Of a stretch of 64,000 nt of DNA, positions 9,006 through 18,200 are shown one piece after another. The notes under the pieces were generated by a model. That model was not told the origin of the DNA, made no database searches, and was given only the letters and a program-made list of their open reading frames with translations. The position numbers were made by a program, and so were the translations under genes. Source of the DNA: Cyanobacteria bacterium SIG30 (GTDB taxonomy: Bacteria; Cyanobacteriota; Vampirovibrionia; Gastranaerophilales; Gastranaerophilaceae); assembly GCA_015152475.1 (NCBI GenBank), contig SUTW01000003.1:62001-126000 (forward strand), in the 5' to 3' direction. The stretch's first letter is position 1. Each line of letters starts with the position of its first letter.

Positions 9006-10161
9006 AGAAAAATTTTTTCTATTAAAAGAAAAAATAGAAAAACAAATACAGGAAACAAAAATACTTGATAAATATATTTTCAGGCAACTTATGGAAGTAT
9101 TTTTATTTGGTGTTGTTATTTTTACATCTTTAATTTTTGCATCAGAAACATTTACACAACTTATTAAACAGATTTCTTTGTATGGAATTCCATTCAATAT
9201 TGCAGGAATGATGGTTATTTTAAACCTTCCTCAGGTTTTTGTTTTATCAATTCCGATTTCAACTTTATTTGCTGTTGTTATGACGATAAATAAATTAAGT
9301 CTTGATTCAGAAATTGTTGTCTTAAAAGCTTGCGGAATTGGCATAAACAGAATTGCACGCCCAGTTTTTGCTTTTGCGATTTTAATGACATTTTTAAGCC
9401 TGTTTATAAATAATGTAATTGTGCCATCAACAAGTAAGCAATCTCAGTTGCTTGCAGTTTATTCTCTTCAACAAAAACATATTCCTGAAGGTAAAAAAAA
9501 TTACACACTTAAAGAAAAAGATTCAGACCATAACTTAAAAAGGTTATTTTATGTTCAAGAATGCAAAGATAAAGCACTTTCAAATATCACCGTTCTTGAT
9601 TTGTCAAACAAAGATACCATTCAGTTAATACAAGCAAAAAAAGGGTCAACTGCAACAACAGGCTGGATTTTTAAAGACGCAGTTGCATACACAATTTCTA
9701 ATACCGGAAAAATCTTTAACACCGCAGTTTCAGATGAATTCACAATTAATTTTGGTATAGAAAATATGGATTTTGAAAAAATCATATCAGGTAATGCAAG
9801 CCAATATAATTATTTCAAACTTTTAAGATACATTATAAAAAACAAGGGGAAAGCCCATTTTCCAATTAAAATGGAGAGAAAATACAGAGTTGAATTGCAT
9901 GACAAAGTGGCACTTCCTATGACAACAATGGCATTGGCGCTTGTTGGTATTCCGCTTGCAATAACACCACCACGTGTTCGTTATAACAGAGGATTTTTAT
10001 TTAGCATTCTAATTATATTTTTGTTCTATTTAATAAGGGCATTCTCAATAAACCTTGGCGAAGCTGGAACTTTACCATCATTTTTAGCCGCATGGCTTCC
10101 AGTTATCATAATTTTTGTAATCGGTTATATCTTGTATAAAAAGAAAGCATATTCAATTTAG
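8983..10161 (+). CDS. LptF/LptG family permease (lipopolysaccharide export)
   Basis: The 392-residue protein has the YjgP/YjgQ layout: a polar N-terminal tail, KYIFRQLMEVFLFG entering the first membrane helix, a block of membrane helices, a large periplasmic beta-jellyroll segment (about residues 150-290) and further helices near the C-terminus (LPMTTMALALVGIPLA onward). LptF and LptG form the inner-membrane channel that, with LptB, drives LPS to the outer membrane. Only one permease is present here, and which of the two it corresponds to is unclear. The start lies inside tyrA, implying coupling. An LPS-type outer membrane is also suggested by the GT9 gene at 54333. Confidence 0.88.
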   Translation: MEKIQQIKEKFFLLKEKIEKQIQETKILDKYIFRQLMEVFLFGVVIFTSLIFASETFTQLIKQISLYGIPFNIAGMMVILNLPQVFVLSIPISTLFAVVMTINKLSLDSEIVVLKACGIGINRIARPVFAFAILMTFLSLFINNVIVPSTSKQSQLLAVYSLQQKHIPEGKKNYTLKEKDSDHNLKRLFYVQECKDKALSNITVLDLSNKDTIQLIQAKKGSTATTGWIFKDAVAYTISNTGKIFNTAVSDEFTINFGIENMDFEKIISGNASQYNYFKLLRYIIKNKGKAHFPIKMERKYRVELHDKVALPMTTMALALVGIPLAITPPRVRYNRGFLFSILIIFLFYLIRAFSINLGEAGTLPSFLAAWLPVIIIFVIGYILYKKKAYSI

Positions 10162-10188
10162 GAAACTTTTTTATAAAATATAAAAGAC

Positions 10189-10225
10189 TAAACCTTAATA
10201 AATAATTAAGTTTATTTTTATTTTA
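10189..10225 (+). terminator. Rho-independent terminator after the LptF/G gene
   Basis: An AT-rich stem (TAAACCTTAAT with ATTAAGTTTA, one bulged C) is followed by a T-rich run (ATTTTTATTTT). It lies 28 bases after the stop of the permease gene and before the dnaJ-like promoter. The stem is weak, so efficiency is uncertain. Confidence 0.55.
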
Positions 10226-10237
10226 TCGTTTTTGCAT

Positions 10238-10243
10238 TAAAAT
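10238..10243 (+). promoter_or_regulatory. -10 box of the dnaJ-like gene, leaderless arrangement
   Basis: TAAAAT is followed by exactly six bases (TAATAT) and the ATG at 10250. No Shine-Dalgarno is present, so the mRNA is predicted to begin at the start codon. Confidence 0.5.
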
Positions 10244-10249
10244 TAATAT

Positions 10250-11314
10250 ATGAAATACAAAGATTATTATGAAATTTTAGGCGTCAAAAAAGATGCATCA
10301 GATAGTGCAATTAAATCAGCGTACAGAAAATTAGCAAGAAAATATCACCCAGATGTCAATAAAGAAAAAGGTGCTGGCGAAAGATTTAAAGATATAAATG
10401 AAGCTTACGAAGTCTTATCCGACAAAAATAAAAGAACAAGATATGACAACTTAGGTTCAAATTGGCAAGCAGGCGCAGATTTTGACCCAACTGGCAATTT
10501 TGGTGGTTTTGATTTTTCACAGTTCACAAGAGGAAATGGGCAATACCAGACATATGGGCAAGATTTTGGAGGCTTTTCTGATTTCTTTAGCACAATTTTT
10601 GGCGACCTTATGGGTGGTGCGTCAGCTTCAAGAGGTGGTTTTCAAGGACAAAATTTTGAAGATTTATATGGTTCTTTAAACAGAGGAAATCAAAGAACAT
10701 CTTCAAAAAGAAGTCAAAAACCTCAAAAAGCTGAAAACCTTGATATTGCACAAGATGTAATTTTAAGTTTAGATGATATTTCAAATAAAGATAAAGTAAC
10801 AGTAAGTGTTTCATATTTTGACAAATGTAAACAATGTGACGGCAAAAAGGGTTTTTGCCCAAATTGTATGGGAACAGGTATTGTTAAAAATTCCAAAAAT
10901 TTAACAGTTAAAATTCCAAAACCAATTAAAGATGGTCAAAAAATCAGACTTAAAGGGGAAGGAAAATCAAACGAATATGGTGAAAGTGGCGACCTTTATT
11001 TAACCATTAAAATTAAAGATAAAGAATTTGAAATATCTGGTTTTGATTTAAGTAAAGAAATTGAAATAACTCCACCAGAAGCGGTTTTAGGTTGCAAAAA
11101 AGAAATTATTATAAGAAATGAAAAAATAAATATAACAATCCCGCCCAAAACAAATACTGGTAAAACTTTAAGATTAAAAGGAATGGGGCTTCCAAAGGAT
11201 GATGGTACTTATGGAAATTTAAATATAAAAACAAAAATTGTGCTCCCTGAAAACATCACCGATGAAGAAATAGAATTATACAGAAAACTTTATAAAAATA
11301 AATTTGCCAATTAA
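10250..11314 (+). CDS. DnaJ-type co-chaperone with a reduced zinc finger
   Basis: The 354-residue protein has a J domain (residues 1-70, with the HPD tripeptide that stimulates DnaK ATPase), a Gly/Phe-rich region (about 80-150) and two C-terminal client-binding beta domains. Type I DnaJ proteins carry four CxxCxGxG repeats that bind two zinc ions. Here only one pair remains (CKQCDGKKG and CPNCMGTG, about residues 195-215), enough for a single zinc site. That places it between DnaJ and the zinc-free CbpA type. It stands alone, without dnaK or grpE nearby, and starts from a leaderless-type promoter. Confidence 0.88.
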   Translation: MKYKDYYEILGVKKDASDSAIKSAYRKLARKYHPDVNKEKGAGERFKDINEAYEVLSDKNKRTRYDNLGSNWQAGADFDPTGNFGGFDFSQFTRGNGQYQTYGQDFGGFSDFFSTIFGDLMGGASASRGGFQGQNFEDLYGSLNRGNQRTSSKRSQKPQKAENLDIAQDVILSLDDISNKDKVTVSVSYFDKCKQCDGKKGFCPNCMGTGIVKNSKNLTVKIPKPIKDGQKIRLKGEGKSNEYGESGDLYLTIKIKDKEFEISGFDLSKEIEITPPEAVLGCKKEIIIRNEKINITIPPKTNTGKTLRLKGMGLPKDDGTYGNLNIKTKIVLPENITDEEIELYRKLYKNKFAN

Positions 11315-11361
11315 AAAAAATAAGTATAATATTATTATCAGAAGAATTGGTGGAATGTTTT

Positions 11362-11997
11362 ATGAAAAAGAAAACAAAAATTTTTAGTATAATTTTATCC
11401 TTTTTTCTTGCATTTACAACTTTGTCAGCACAAGCAATAGTTGAAAATGAAAAAAATTACAAAGAATATTCAAAAGTTACAAAAGATGAAAAAATAAAGG
11501 ATGCTCTCGAAATTATGAAAGGAACTCTTGGTAGTTTTTCAAGAGAGGCAATTTTAGGTAACAACTTAACTGGGCGCCCCATAAAAATTGAATTCAAAGA
11601 TTTATCAGAAATGGGCGAAGCTTACGCAAACTTTGATGCATTAGGCTGGAAAAAAAGAGGAAAATTATACATTTACATAAACCCAAAACATCAAGATGCG
11701 CCAGAAGAAGCACTTGCTTCATTGTTATCTCATGAAGCACTTCATCAAGATGAATTTAATTCAATAAATGAAGAAACGTATGCTTGGACTCTTGAAGGTG
11801 CTGTTTGGACTGAGCTTTGCGATAAAAACCCTCAAATTTCAGAAATTTCGCATCCTTTAGTTGTGCGCGAAAATATTATCAAACAGCTGTTTATTAAGGG
11901 CAATTACACAGATAAATATATTAAAAAATCAATAATATCAAATCCAGGATATCAAAATTTGCCATCTCGCTCACCAGGCTTTGAGGATAATTTATAA
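11362..11997 (+). CDS. Secreted protein with a zinc-metalloprotease-like HExxH motif
   Basis: The 211-residue product begins with a signal peptide (MKKKTKIFSI, hydrophobic stretch, LSAQA; cleavage near residue 25). Around residues 121-142 it reads LLSHEALHQDEF followed by NEETYAW. HEALH fits the zinc-binding HExxH consensus and the glutamate 9-10 residues later could be the third ligand, as in gluzincins. Otherwise I do not recognise the family. The start is ATG at 11362, which has GGTGG eight bases upstream; a TTG at 11347 is less likely. A TATAAT about 30 bases upstream gives an ordinary leader. Activity and substrate are unknown. Confidence 0.7.
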   Translation: MKKKTKIFSIILSFFLAFTTLSAQAIVENEKNYKEYSKVTKDEKIKDALEIMKGTLGSFSREAILGNNLTGRPIKIEFKDLSEMGEAYANFDALGWKKRGKLYIYINPKHQDAPEEALASLLSHEALHQDEFNSINEETYAWTLEGAVWTELCDKNPQISEISHPLVVRENIIKQLFIKGNYTDKYIKKSIISNPGYQNLPSRSPGFEDNL

Positions 11998-12004
11998 TTT
12001 TGCA

Positions 12005-12072
12005 AAAATACTTTATTTTTTTTAAACAATAAAGTAAAATACTTTTATGAAAATAACTCATAAAAGTATTTT
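12005..12072 (+). repeat. Nested inverted repeats spanning the cyclase start codon
   Basis: AAAATACTTTTATGA (12036-12050) and its perfect 15-base reverse complement (12058-12072) flank a 7-base loop, with the ATG at 12047 inside the left arm. Just upstream TACTTTATT (12009-12017) pairs with AATAAAGTA (12028-12036). The upstream AAAATACTTT (12005-12014) repeats the first ten bases of the 15-base arm and could pair with the right arm instead. The pieces can therefore form mutually exclusive hairpins if transcribed from upstream, or serve as an operator overlapping the -10 box. Confidence 0.7.
12035..12040 (+). promoter_or_regulatory. -10 box of the cyclase gene, leaderless arrangement
   Basis: TAAAAT stands exactly six bases before the ATG at 12047, with no Shine-Dalgarno between. 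It lies within the large inverted repeat, so a protein bound to the palindrome would block RNA polymerase. Confidence 0.5.
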
Positions 12073-14005
12073 AATATGGCTTATGCTTGCATTTTTAATA
12101 ATGGCTTCAGTTGCTGTATTTTTAGCCAATTCAAGCATTTTTAATCTTAAACACAACGGCTATGATTTTATGGTTAATATGAACGCCAACAGGCAAAAAC
12201 CATCTGATGAAATTGTTTTAGTCATTATTGATGATAAATCTTTAACAGATTTAGGTCGCTGGCCATGGAATAGAAATCTTTTTAATGAAATTTTTGAATA
12301 TTTAAATAATTACACAGATTCAAAACTTATTGCATTTGACGCTATTATTGCAGCAGAAAATATAAAAGACCCAAAAGATGACTTAGAATTATTTAACAAT
12401 ATTGGAAAATATGAAAAACTTGTTGTTGGTGTTGCTTTTAATAATAATGAATTTACTTTTTCAAAAAAAGAAAAAACGCTTTACAACACAATGCTTGATA
12501 CAAAAAAAGATTTGTTTATAGAAGATAAAAGAACAAAAAAAGACACAAGTATTTTTAAAAGCTTCACTCAATTTCCGTTTAAATATTTTCAAAACGCAAA
12601 AGCAATGGGTGCTGTAAATATTGCAAAAGACCAAGACGGAAAAGTTAGAAGTATTCAACAAGCAATAAGTTACGGCAATATTTTATATCCTTCAATGGAA
12701 CTTGCACTTTATTCAAAATACACAGGAATTAAAAATTTTATTCTTGATGATGAATATTTAACAGGTAAAAATGAAAAATACAAACTCAAAGTCCCCATTA
12801 AAAACATTGAAGGCAATGCGCTAAGCAATATTTTTTATTACAGATTACAAAATAATACATATTCGCATAAAACTATATCAGCATCAGATGTTATAAAATC
12901 AATTAGAGCAATCAAAAAAGGTGAAGAACCAATTCTTGATAAAGAAATTTTTAAAAATAAAGTTATTTTTGTTGGCGCAAATGCCAATGCACAATATGCA
13001 AAAGACGAAGTAAGAACCCCGATTTCAATTTCTTACGCTGGCACAGATTTAAGGGCAACAAACTTTAACAACCTGCTTAAAAACGATTTCTATATAACAA
13101 CAAATCCTTTATATGATTTGTTTATTGGAATAATCATTTTTATTGTTATATTTTTATTCATATATCTTCTTCCAATACCAACCGCATTAATTGTAGCATT
13201 TAGTATAGTTCTTTTATATTTAATATTTTCTGCCTTTATGTACAGTAAAAATATAGCAATAAATATAGCGCTACCTACTCTTTTTGTGCCAATTGCTTTT
13301 GTTATTGGATATTCATACAAATTCTTGCTTGAAGGCAAGAAAAAAGAACAAATTGAAAAAGCAATGGGTAAATATATTTCAAAAGACGTTATGAGAAATG
13401 TTATCCAAAATATAGATAGTGTTGGCTTAGGTGGAAAAAGGGCAAATATCACGGTTTTATTTGCAGATATAAGAGGTTTCACATCAATTAGTGAAATGCT
13501 AAGCGCCGAAGAAGTTTCAATGATTTTAAATGAATATTTTTCAGCCATAGTACCAATAATTGATAAACACAGAGGTGTTTTAAATAAATTTGTTGGCGAT
13601 GCCGTTCTTGTTATTTTTGGAGAACCCATTCAAAATGATAACCATGCACTTGACGCCGTTAAATGCGCTTGGAACATGATAGAAAAAGTTAAGGAATTGC
13701 AAGAAAAATGGTTAGAAGAAGGAAAACCAAAAATTGAAATAGGTATAGGTATTTCAACCGGTGACGCATTTGTTGGCAACATTGGCTCAGAAGAACGCCT
13801 TGAATATACAGTCATAGGTGACACAGTAAATACTGCAAGCAGAATAGAAAACTTTAACAAAATATATAAAACAAAATTTTTAATCAGCCAAACAACTTTT
13901 GACGCAGTTCAAAAACACGTTGACGTTATTAAAATAAGAGAAGTAACAATCAGGGGTAAAGTTAAAAAAATCAATATATATGAAGTTTTAAGGTTGATTG
14001 GTTAA
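12047..14005 (+). CDS. CHASE2-domain class III adenylate cyclase
   Basis: The 652-residue membrane protein has an N-terminal membrane helix, an extracytoplasmic CHASE2 sensor domain (about 30-330; IVLVIIDDKSLTDLGRWPWNR is typical), three predicted membrane helices (about 345-435) and a cytoplasmic cyclase domain. The cyclase shows the metal-binding Asp in FADIRGFTS (about 471) and the second Asp in NKFVGDAVL. The lysine before it and GDTVN favour ATP over GTP, and NTASRIE carries the transition-state Asn and Arg. It therefore looks catalytically complete and probably makes cAMP in response to an envelope signal. It overlaps recG by one base (TAATG). Confidence 0.93.
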   Translation: MKITHKSILIWLMLAFLIMASVAVFLANSSIFNLKHNGYDFMVNMNANRQKPSDEIVLVIIDDKSLTDLGRWPWNRNLFNEIFEYLNNYTDSKLIAFDAIIAAENIKDPKDDLELFNNIGKYEKLVVGVAFNNNEFTFSKKEKTLYNTMLDTKKDLFIEDKRTKKDTSIFKSFTQFPFKYFQNAKAMGAVNIAKDQDGKVRSIQQAISYGNILYPSMELALYSKYTGIKNFILDDEYLTGKNEKYKLKVPIKNIEGNALSNIFYYRLQNNTYSHKTISASDVIKSIRAIKKGEEPILDKEIFKNKVIFVGANANAQYAKDEVRTPISISYAGTDLRATNFNNLLKNDFYITTNPLYDLFIGIIIFIVIFLFIYLLPIPTALIVAFSIVLLYLIFSAFMYSKNIAINIALPTLFVPIAFVIGYSYKFLLEGKKKEQIEKAMGKYISKDVMRNVIQNIDSVGLGGKRANITVLFADIRGFTSISEMLSAEEVSMILNEYFSAIVPIIDKHRGVLNKFVGDAVLVIFGEPIQNDNHALDAVKCAWNMIEKVKELQEKWLEEGKPKIEIGIGISTGDAFVGNIGSEERLEYTVIGDTVNTASRIENFNKIYKTKFLISQTTFDAVQKHVDVIKIREVTIRGKVKKINIYEVLRLIG

Positions 14006-16413
14006 TGGATTATTTTGAACTTTACGATAATTTGGAAAAAGCAATAAAAGTCGAAAGAGACCACAAATATGTCGATTTTGTTGGTAATAAAACAATATTT
14101 TCCAAATATATTTTAAGTGCTCTTTACCAAATTTTAAAAAAGGTCAATCAGACAGAAAAAATTAAATTAAAAGAAATTATTTTTTGCTTTGAACAATACC
14201 AGTTTGACTCAGTCGCAGGAAGACAAAGTTCTCTTGAAAAATTAGAAAAAATATTAAAATATTATAAAAAACAATTTAAAAAAACAGAAGCAAAGCCAAT
14301 AAGCAAAGATGTTTGGCAAAATGAAATAGATAAAATTAAAGTGGATTACGTCAAAGGTGTTGGCCCAAAAATCGCGCAACTATTTAAAAAATTATCTATT
14401 GAAACCGTTAAGGATTTACTTGAATTTTACCCAAGAAAATATTTAGATTATGAAGGAAAAACTCAAATCAAAAAACTTAAAGAAGGCGAAGATGTAAGTT
14501 TTTTTGCAAAAATCAAAAGTGTTTCAGCCTACACAACAACTAAAAATTTATCTGTTGTCAAAGTTGTTTTAATGGATAATTCAGGCTCAATTGATGTGAC
14601 TTATTTTTACAAAGTTCGAAACAGAAGAATGCTTGAAAGATACAAAGCACAATTTCCAATAAATTCAAATGTTATAGCTTTTGGGACAGTAAAATATGAT
14701 AATTATTCAAACAGATTAACTCTTGATAAACCAAATATTCAAATTATAAATTGTGATTTTGAAGAAGAAGATAATGTTTATGACAGCAAAATTGTTCCAG
14801 TTTATTCACTAACAGAAGAATTATCACCAAAAGTTTTAACAAAAGCCATACATAATGCCTACCAAACATATGCTGACAAAATAATAGAACCTTTGCCAGA
14901 TTTTATATTAAAAAACGAAAATTTAATGGACAAAAAAAATGCCACGAACCTTATTCATTTCCCAAAAAATCAGCAAGATATAGATAAGGCACGCGAAAGA
15001 TTAGTGTTTGAAGAATTATTCATAATGCAGGCAAATCTGGCTTTAACGAGAGAAAAAAATAAAAAAATTTATAAATCAAAGCCACTAACTATAAAAAAAG
15101 GTGGTCTTGTTGAAAAGTTCATACAAAGTCTTCCTTTTGAATTAACTAACTCCCAAAAAAAAGCAGTTGATGAAATATTAAGTGATTTAAACTCAACAGA
15201 ACCAATGCAAAGACTGCTTCAAGGTGATGTTGGCTCAGGAAAAACTGTTGTTGCCTGCATATGTCTTTTATGTGCTATAGAAAATGGTTTTCAAGGTGCA
15301 ATTATGGCGCCAACAGAAATCCTTGCAACACAACATTACAGAAATTTTACCGAATGGCTCACTCCATTAAATATAAGTGTTGGCTTATTCCTTGGGAAAC
15401 ACGGAGCAAAAATCAGACGCGAAATGCTGACAAACTTAAAAAATGGACAAATGCATATTGCAGTTGGAACGCACGCCTTAATACAGGAAGGAGTTGAATT
15501 TAATAACTTAGGTGCCGTTATCATTGATGAACAACATAGATTTGGCGTTAAACAAAGAGCAAAATTACACAACAAAGGCGATTATGCCCAAATGCTCACA
15601 ATGACCGCAACACCTATCCCAAGAACCTTGGCATTAACTGTTCATGGCGATTTAGATGTTACAACGATTGACGAAATGCCAAAAGGAAGATTGCCGGTTA
15701 AAACAGAATTAACAGGCGCCATAGGACAAAAAAGAGCGTACGAACTTATAAAAGAAGAAGTTGCAAAAGGACATCAGGCATATATTGTTTATCCATTAAT
15801 TGATGAAAGCGAAACAATAAGTGCCAAAAATGCAACAAAAGAATATGAAAGACTCAAAGAAACTGTTTTTAAAGATTACAAACTTGGCCTTCTTCACGGG
15901 AAACTTGACAACAAAGAAAAAGAAGACGTTATGCAAGATTTTAAAAACAAAAAATACGATATCCTGATTGCAACAACAGTTGTTGAAGTTGGCGTTGATG
16001 TACCAAATGCGACGGTTATCATCATTGAAAATGCAGAACGCTTTGGATTGTCTCAGCTTCACCAATTAAGGGGACGTGTCGGTAGAAACACCGAACAATC
16101 TTATTGTATTTTAGTTTCAACAAATCCATCAAAAAACATCAAAAACAGATTGTCAATTATGACACAAACAAATAATGGTTTTATTGTTGCGCAAAAAGAT
16201 TTAGAATTAAGAGGACCTGGAGAATTTTTAGGAACAAGACAAAGTGGTATCCAGGAACTAGGTTTAACAGACCTTGTTGCAGATGTTAAAATTCTTGAAA
16301 GAGCAAGAAAACAAGCTTTTGATTTGGTCGAAAAAGGAGATATTGAAAAATATCCTGAACTTTTAAATGAAATAAATAAAAAAGACTTTTTTGACCCAAT
16401 GCAAGCAGGATAA
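14005..16413 (+). CDS. recG: ATP-dependent DNA helicase RecG with N-terminal extension
   Basis: RecG remodels stalled forks and branched DNA. The 802-residue protein carries about 110 extra N-terminal residues before the wedge domain; most RecG proteins are near 690. Such an extension is usual in Cyanobacteria. The wedge/OB region is followed by the helicase motifs GDVGSGKT, DEQH (IIDEQHRFG), TATPIPRTLAL, ATTVVEVGVDVP and QLRGRVGR. The ATG overlaps the cyclase stop codon. The gene is convergent with the next one, with only two bases between stop codons. Confidence 0.97.
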   Translation: MDYFELYDNLEKAIKVERDHKYVDFVGNKTIFSKYILSALYQILKKVNQTEKIKLKEIIFCFEQYQFDSVAGRQSSLEKLEKILKYYKKQFKKTEAKPISKDVWQNEIDKIKVDYVKGVGPKIAQLFKKLSIETVKDLLEFYPRKYLDYEGKTQIKKLKEGEDVSFFAKIKSVSAYTTTKNLSVVKVVLMDNSGSIDVTYFYKVRNRRMLERYKAQFPINSNVIAFGTVKYDNYSNRLTLDKPNIQIINCDFEEEDNVYDSKIVPVYSLTEELSPKVLTKAIHNAYQTYADKIIEPLPDFILKNENLMDKKNATNLIHFPKNQQDIDKARERLVFEELFIMQANLALTREKNKKIYKSKPLTIKKGGLVEKFIQSLPFELTNSQKKAVDEILSDLNSTEPMQRLLQGDVGSGKTVVACICLLCAIENGFQGAIMAPTEILATQHYRNFTEWLTPLNISVGLFLGKHGAKIRREMLTNLKNGQMHIAVGTHALIQEGVEFNNLGAVIIDEQHRFGVKQRAKLHNKGDYAQMLTMTATPIPRTLALTVHGDLDVTTIDEMPKGRLPVKTELTGAIGQKRAYELIKEEVAKGHQAYIVYPLIDESETISAKNATKEYERLKETVFKDYKLGLLHGKLDNKEKEDVMQDFKNKKYDILIATTVVEVGVDVPNATVIIIENAERFGLSQLHQLRGRVGRNTEQSYCILVSTNPSKNIKNRLSIMTQTNNGFIVAQKDLELRGPGEFLGTRQSGIQELGLTDLVADVKILERARKQAFDLVEKGDIEKYPELLNEINKKDFFDPMQAG

Positions 16414-16415
16414 TA

Positions 16416-17987
16416 CTACAATTCAATAACCAAAGTAAAAATAAGATTTTTACTTTTAGCCTTAGGCGGTTGCATATAAGTAAATGCCTGAAAGACATTT
16501 CTTTCAATTGCATCATCAATAACTGTTGAACCTGAACCATTCACCATTTTAAGCCCCATCACAGATGTTTCACCAGAAAATTGAATATCTACTTTGATAT
16601 TTTTATTTTTAGGAATTTCAGGTGCCAAAAGAAGATCGTTTTCAAGTTTTACTTTTATATTTTTGCCAACGAGTTGTAAAAAATTAGAATATTCTTTGTC
16701 TTTTGAAATTTCAGATGAAACTTCCCAAGAAATTTTCTTGATAATTTCTGCATCACCAAAAGTTTCTCTTCCTTTATAATCAATTGGGCTATATTCAATA
16801 TTGCCATCGGTTAAAGTTTGTTCAGAATTTGTTAATGAATAATCATAAAAATCAGAGCTTTCATTTTGTTCTTGTTCATAAGTTTCATCAGTTTGCGTAA
16901 TTACATTTTCATTAAACGGAATTTTATCCCCTTTTGAACCCAAAGCAACAAGGCCAAAAACAAAGCTTCCAAGAATTATGATAATAACACCAATTAAAAA
17001 AGTAACTTTTTTTTGTTCAAATAACTTTGCAAGATTATCCAAATCAAAACCAAGTTTGTCTTTAAAAATAAGTTCAATTTCTTCTTTTTTAGTTCTTGAT
17101 GAAATTTCCTGCATTTTTTCATCCCAGGCAATATTTCTGAAATTATCAATAAAAGCAAGGATTTTATCTGCAAAACGCGAAATTTTAGAATCCAAATTAA
17201 TAGTTTGATGTTTTGATTTCGGAATAAATTTAACTTTTTTATAAAGGACAGGATTTGAACTTGTGATTTTATTATAGAAAACTTGACTAATATAAGGAAA
17301 TTGAGCAACATCAATTAAGTTTTCGTGGATTCTTTCAAAATCCTTAAAGCTTTTTGTACAACTTTCGCAAGTTGTTAAGTGCTGAATAAAGCTTTTTTTA
17401 TAACTATAAGACAATTCCTTGTCGACAAATCTTAAAAATAAAGACTCGCAATCCGCGTGTTTACCAACTAATTCCGGCAAACTCTTTCTCTCAGTTGTCA
17501 TTACGTTGAATAAATCTTTAATTGGAAAACGTTTATCGGGATAATAGTATTTTTCATCATGATAAGACATAATGATATCATCTGGTTTCACATAACCTAA
17601 AATCCTAAAATCCTTTAGGTTCGGCGCCATTTTAATAATAATATAAAAATCAGCCATAATATCATAATCAATATGACATTTTGGAATGCGTGTTATATTT
17701 GTGCTGTAATTTGTTATAACATCTATTCTGTAATTGTTATAATAAATATCAGTTACTGAAAACTCTTCAAGTATTGATGGAATTTGATGTAAGCTTCTAT
17801 TTACCCTGCAATTAAAACCTTGGTCTTTAAGGTAGCCTAAAATAGCCAATATCCCCATAATATCTGCATAAGTTTTTTTTCTTAATCCAGGCGAGGATAA
17901 TTTTGATGAAATGTTTTTTGCATATTCATCATAAATTTCATCTTGTGTTTTAGGTTTTGAGAAAAACTTTTCAAAAAGTTTTTGCAT
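16416..17987 (-). CDS. Single-span membrane protein with ZAS-like motif and TonB-like C-terminus
   Basis: This protein of about 523 residues has a long cytoplasmic N-terminal part, a zinc-anti-sigma-like motif H-x3-C-x2-C (QHLTTCESC, about residue 208), one membrane helix (LIGVIIIILGSFVFGLVALG, about 335-355) and an exported region. The last 90 residues resemble a TonB C-terminal domain in pattern (GETSVMGLKMV, then IDDAIERNVFQAF and a final beta strand). The whole is not a family I can name. A membrane anti-sigma or envelope-signalling role is a guess from the ZAS-like motif. ATG at 17987 has GAGG eight bases upstream; a GTG immediately precedes it. Confidence 0.7.
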   Translation of the reverse strand: MQKLFEKFFSKPKTQDEIYDEYAKNISSKLSSPGLRKKTYADIMGILAILGYLKDQGFNCRVNRSLHQIPSILEEFSVTDIYYNNYRIDVITNYSTNITRIPKCHIDYDIMADFYIIIKMAPNLKDFRILGYVKPDDIIMSYHDEKYYYPDKRFPIKDLFNVMTTERKSLPELVGKHADCESLFLRFVDKELSYSYKKSFIQHLTTCESCTKSFKDFERIHENLIDVAQFPYISQVFYNKITSSNPVLYKKVKFIPKSKHQTINLDSKISRFADKILAFIDNFRNIAWDEKMQEISSRTKKEEIELIFKDKLGFDLDNLAKLFEQKKVTFLIGVIIIILGSFVFGLVALGSKGDKIPFNENVITQTDETYEQEQNESSDFYDYSLTNSEQTLTDGNIEYSPIDYKGRETFGDAEIIKKISWEVSSEISKDKEYSNFLQLVGKNIKVKLENDLLLAPEIPKNKNIKVDIQFSGETSVMGLKMVNGSGSTVIDDAIERNVFQAFTYMQPPKAKSKNLIFTLVIEL

Positions 17988-18119
17988 CACACTTACCTCT
18001 TTAAAATTTAACCCTTAAGTCCTCAACAATAGATTACACTTAAAATGAAATATTTTCAAACCAAACTAAGCAAAATCATATAAAAAGCCTAGTTGACAAC
18101 ATTCTTAAAGAACTATTGA

Positions 18120-18200
18120 TTTTAATTTTTGAAATGCTATATTTATATACAGAGTTATGCGCCTGTCAAGTGGCAAGCGAAAAAAACGAAAGGCAAAAAA
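18120..18200 (+). promoter_or_regulatory. Leader region of rpsO
   Basis: Upstream of rpsO there is an AT-rich promoter-like stretch (TATATTTATATAC around 18137-18150) and then a GC-richer segment just before the gene. In that segment GCC/GGC and GCCT/AGGC complementarities flank CAAGTGGCAAGCG. S15 commonly represses its own mRNA through a leader structure. This could be such an element, but the fold is not demonstrated. Shine-Dalgarno AAAGG precedes the ATG. Confidence 0.35.

Noticed and set aside
18129-18200. Longer rpsO starting at 18129
   Set aside because: ATG 18201 gives the standard 89-residue S15 and has an AAAGG site; the extra 24 residues are not S15-like.
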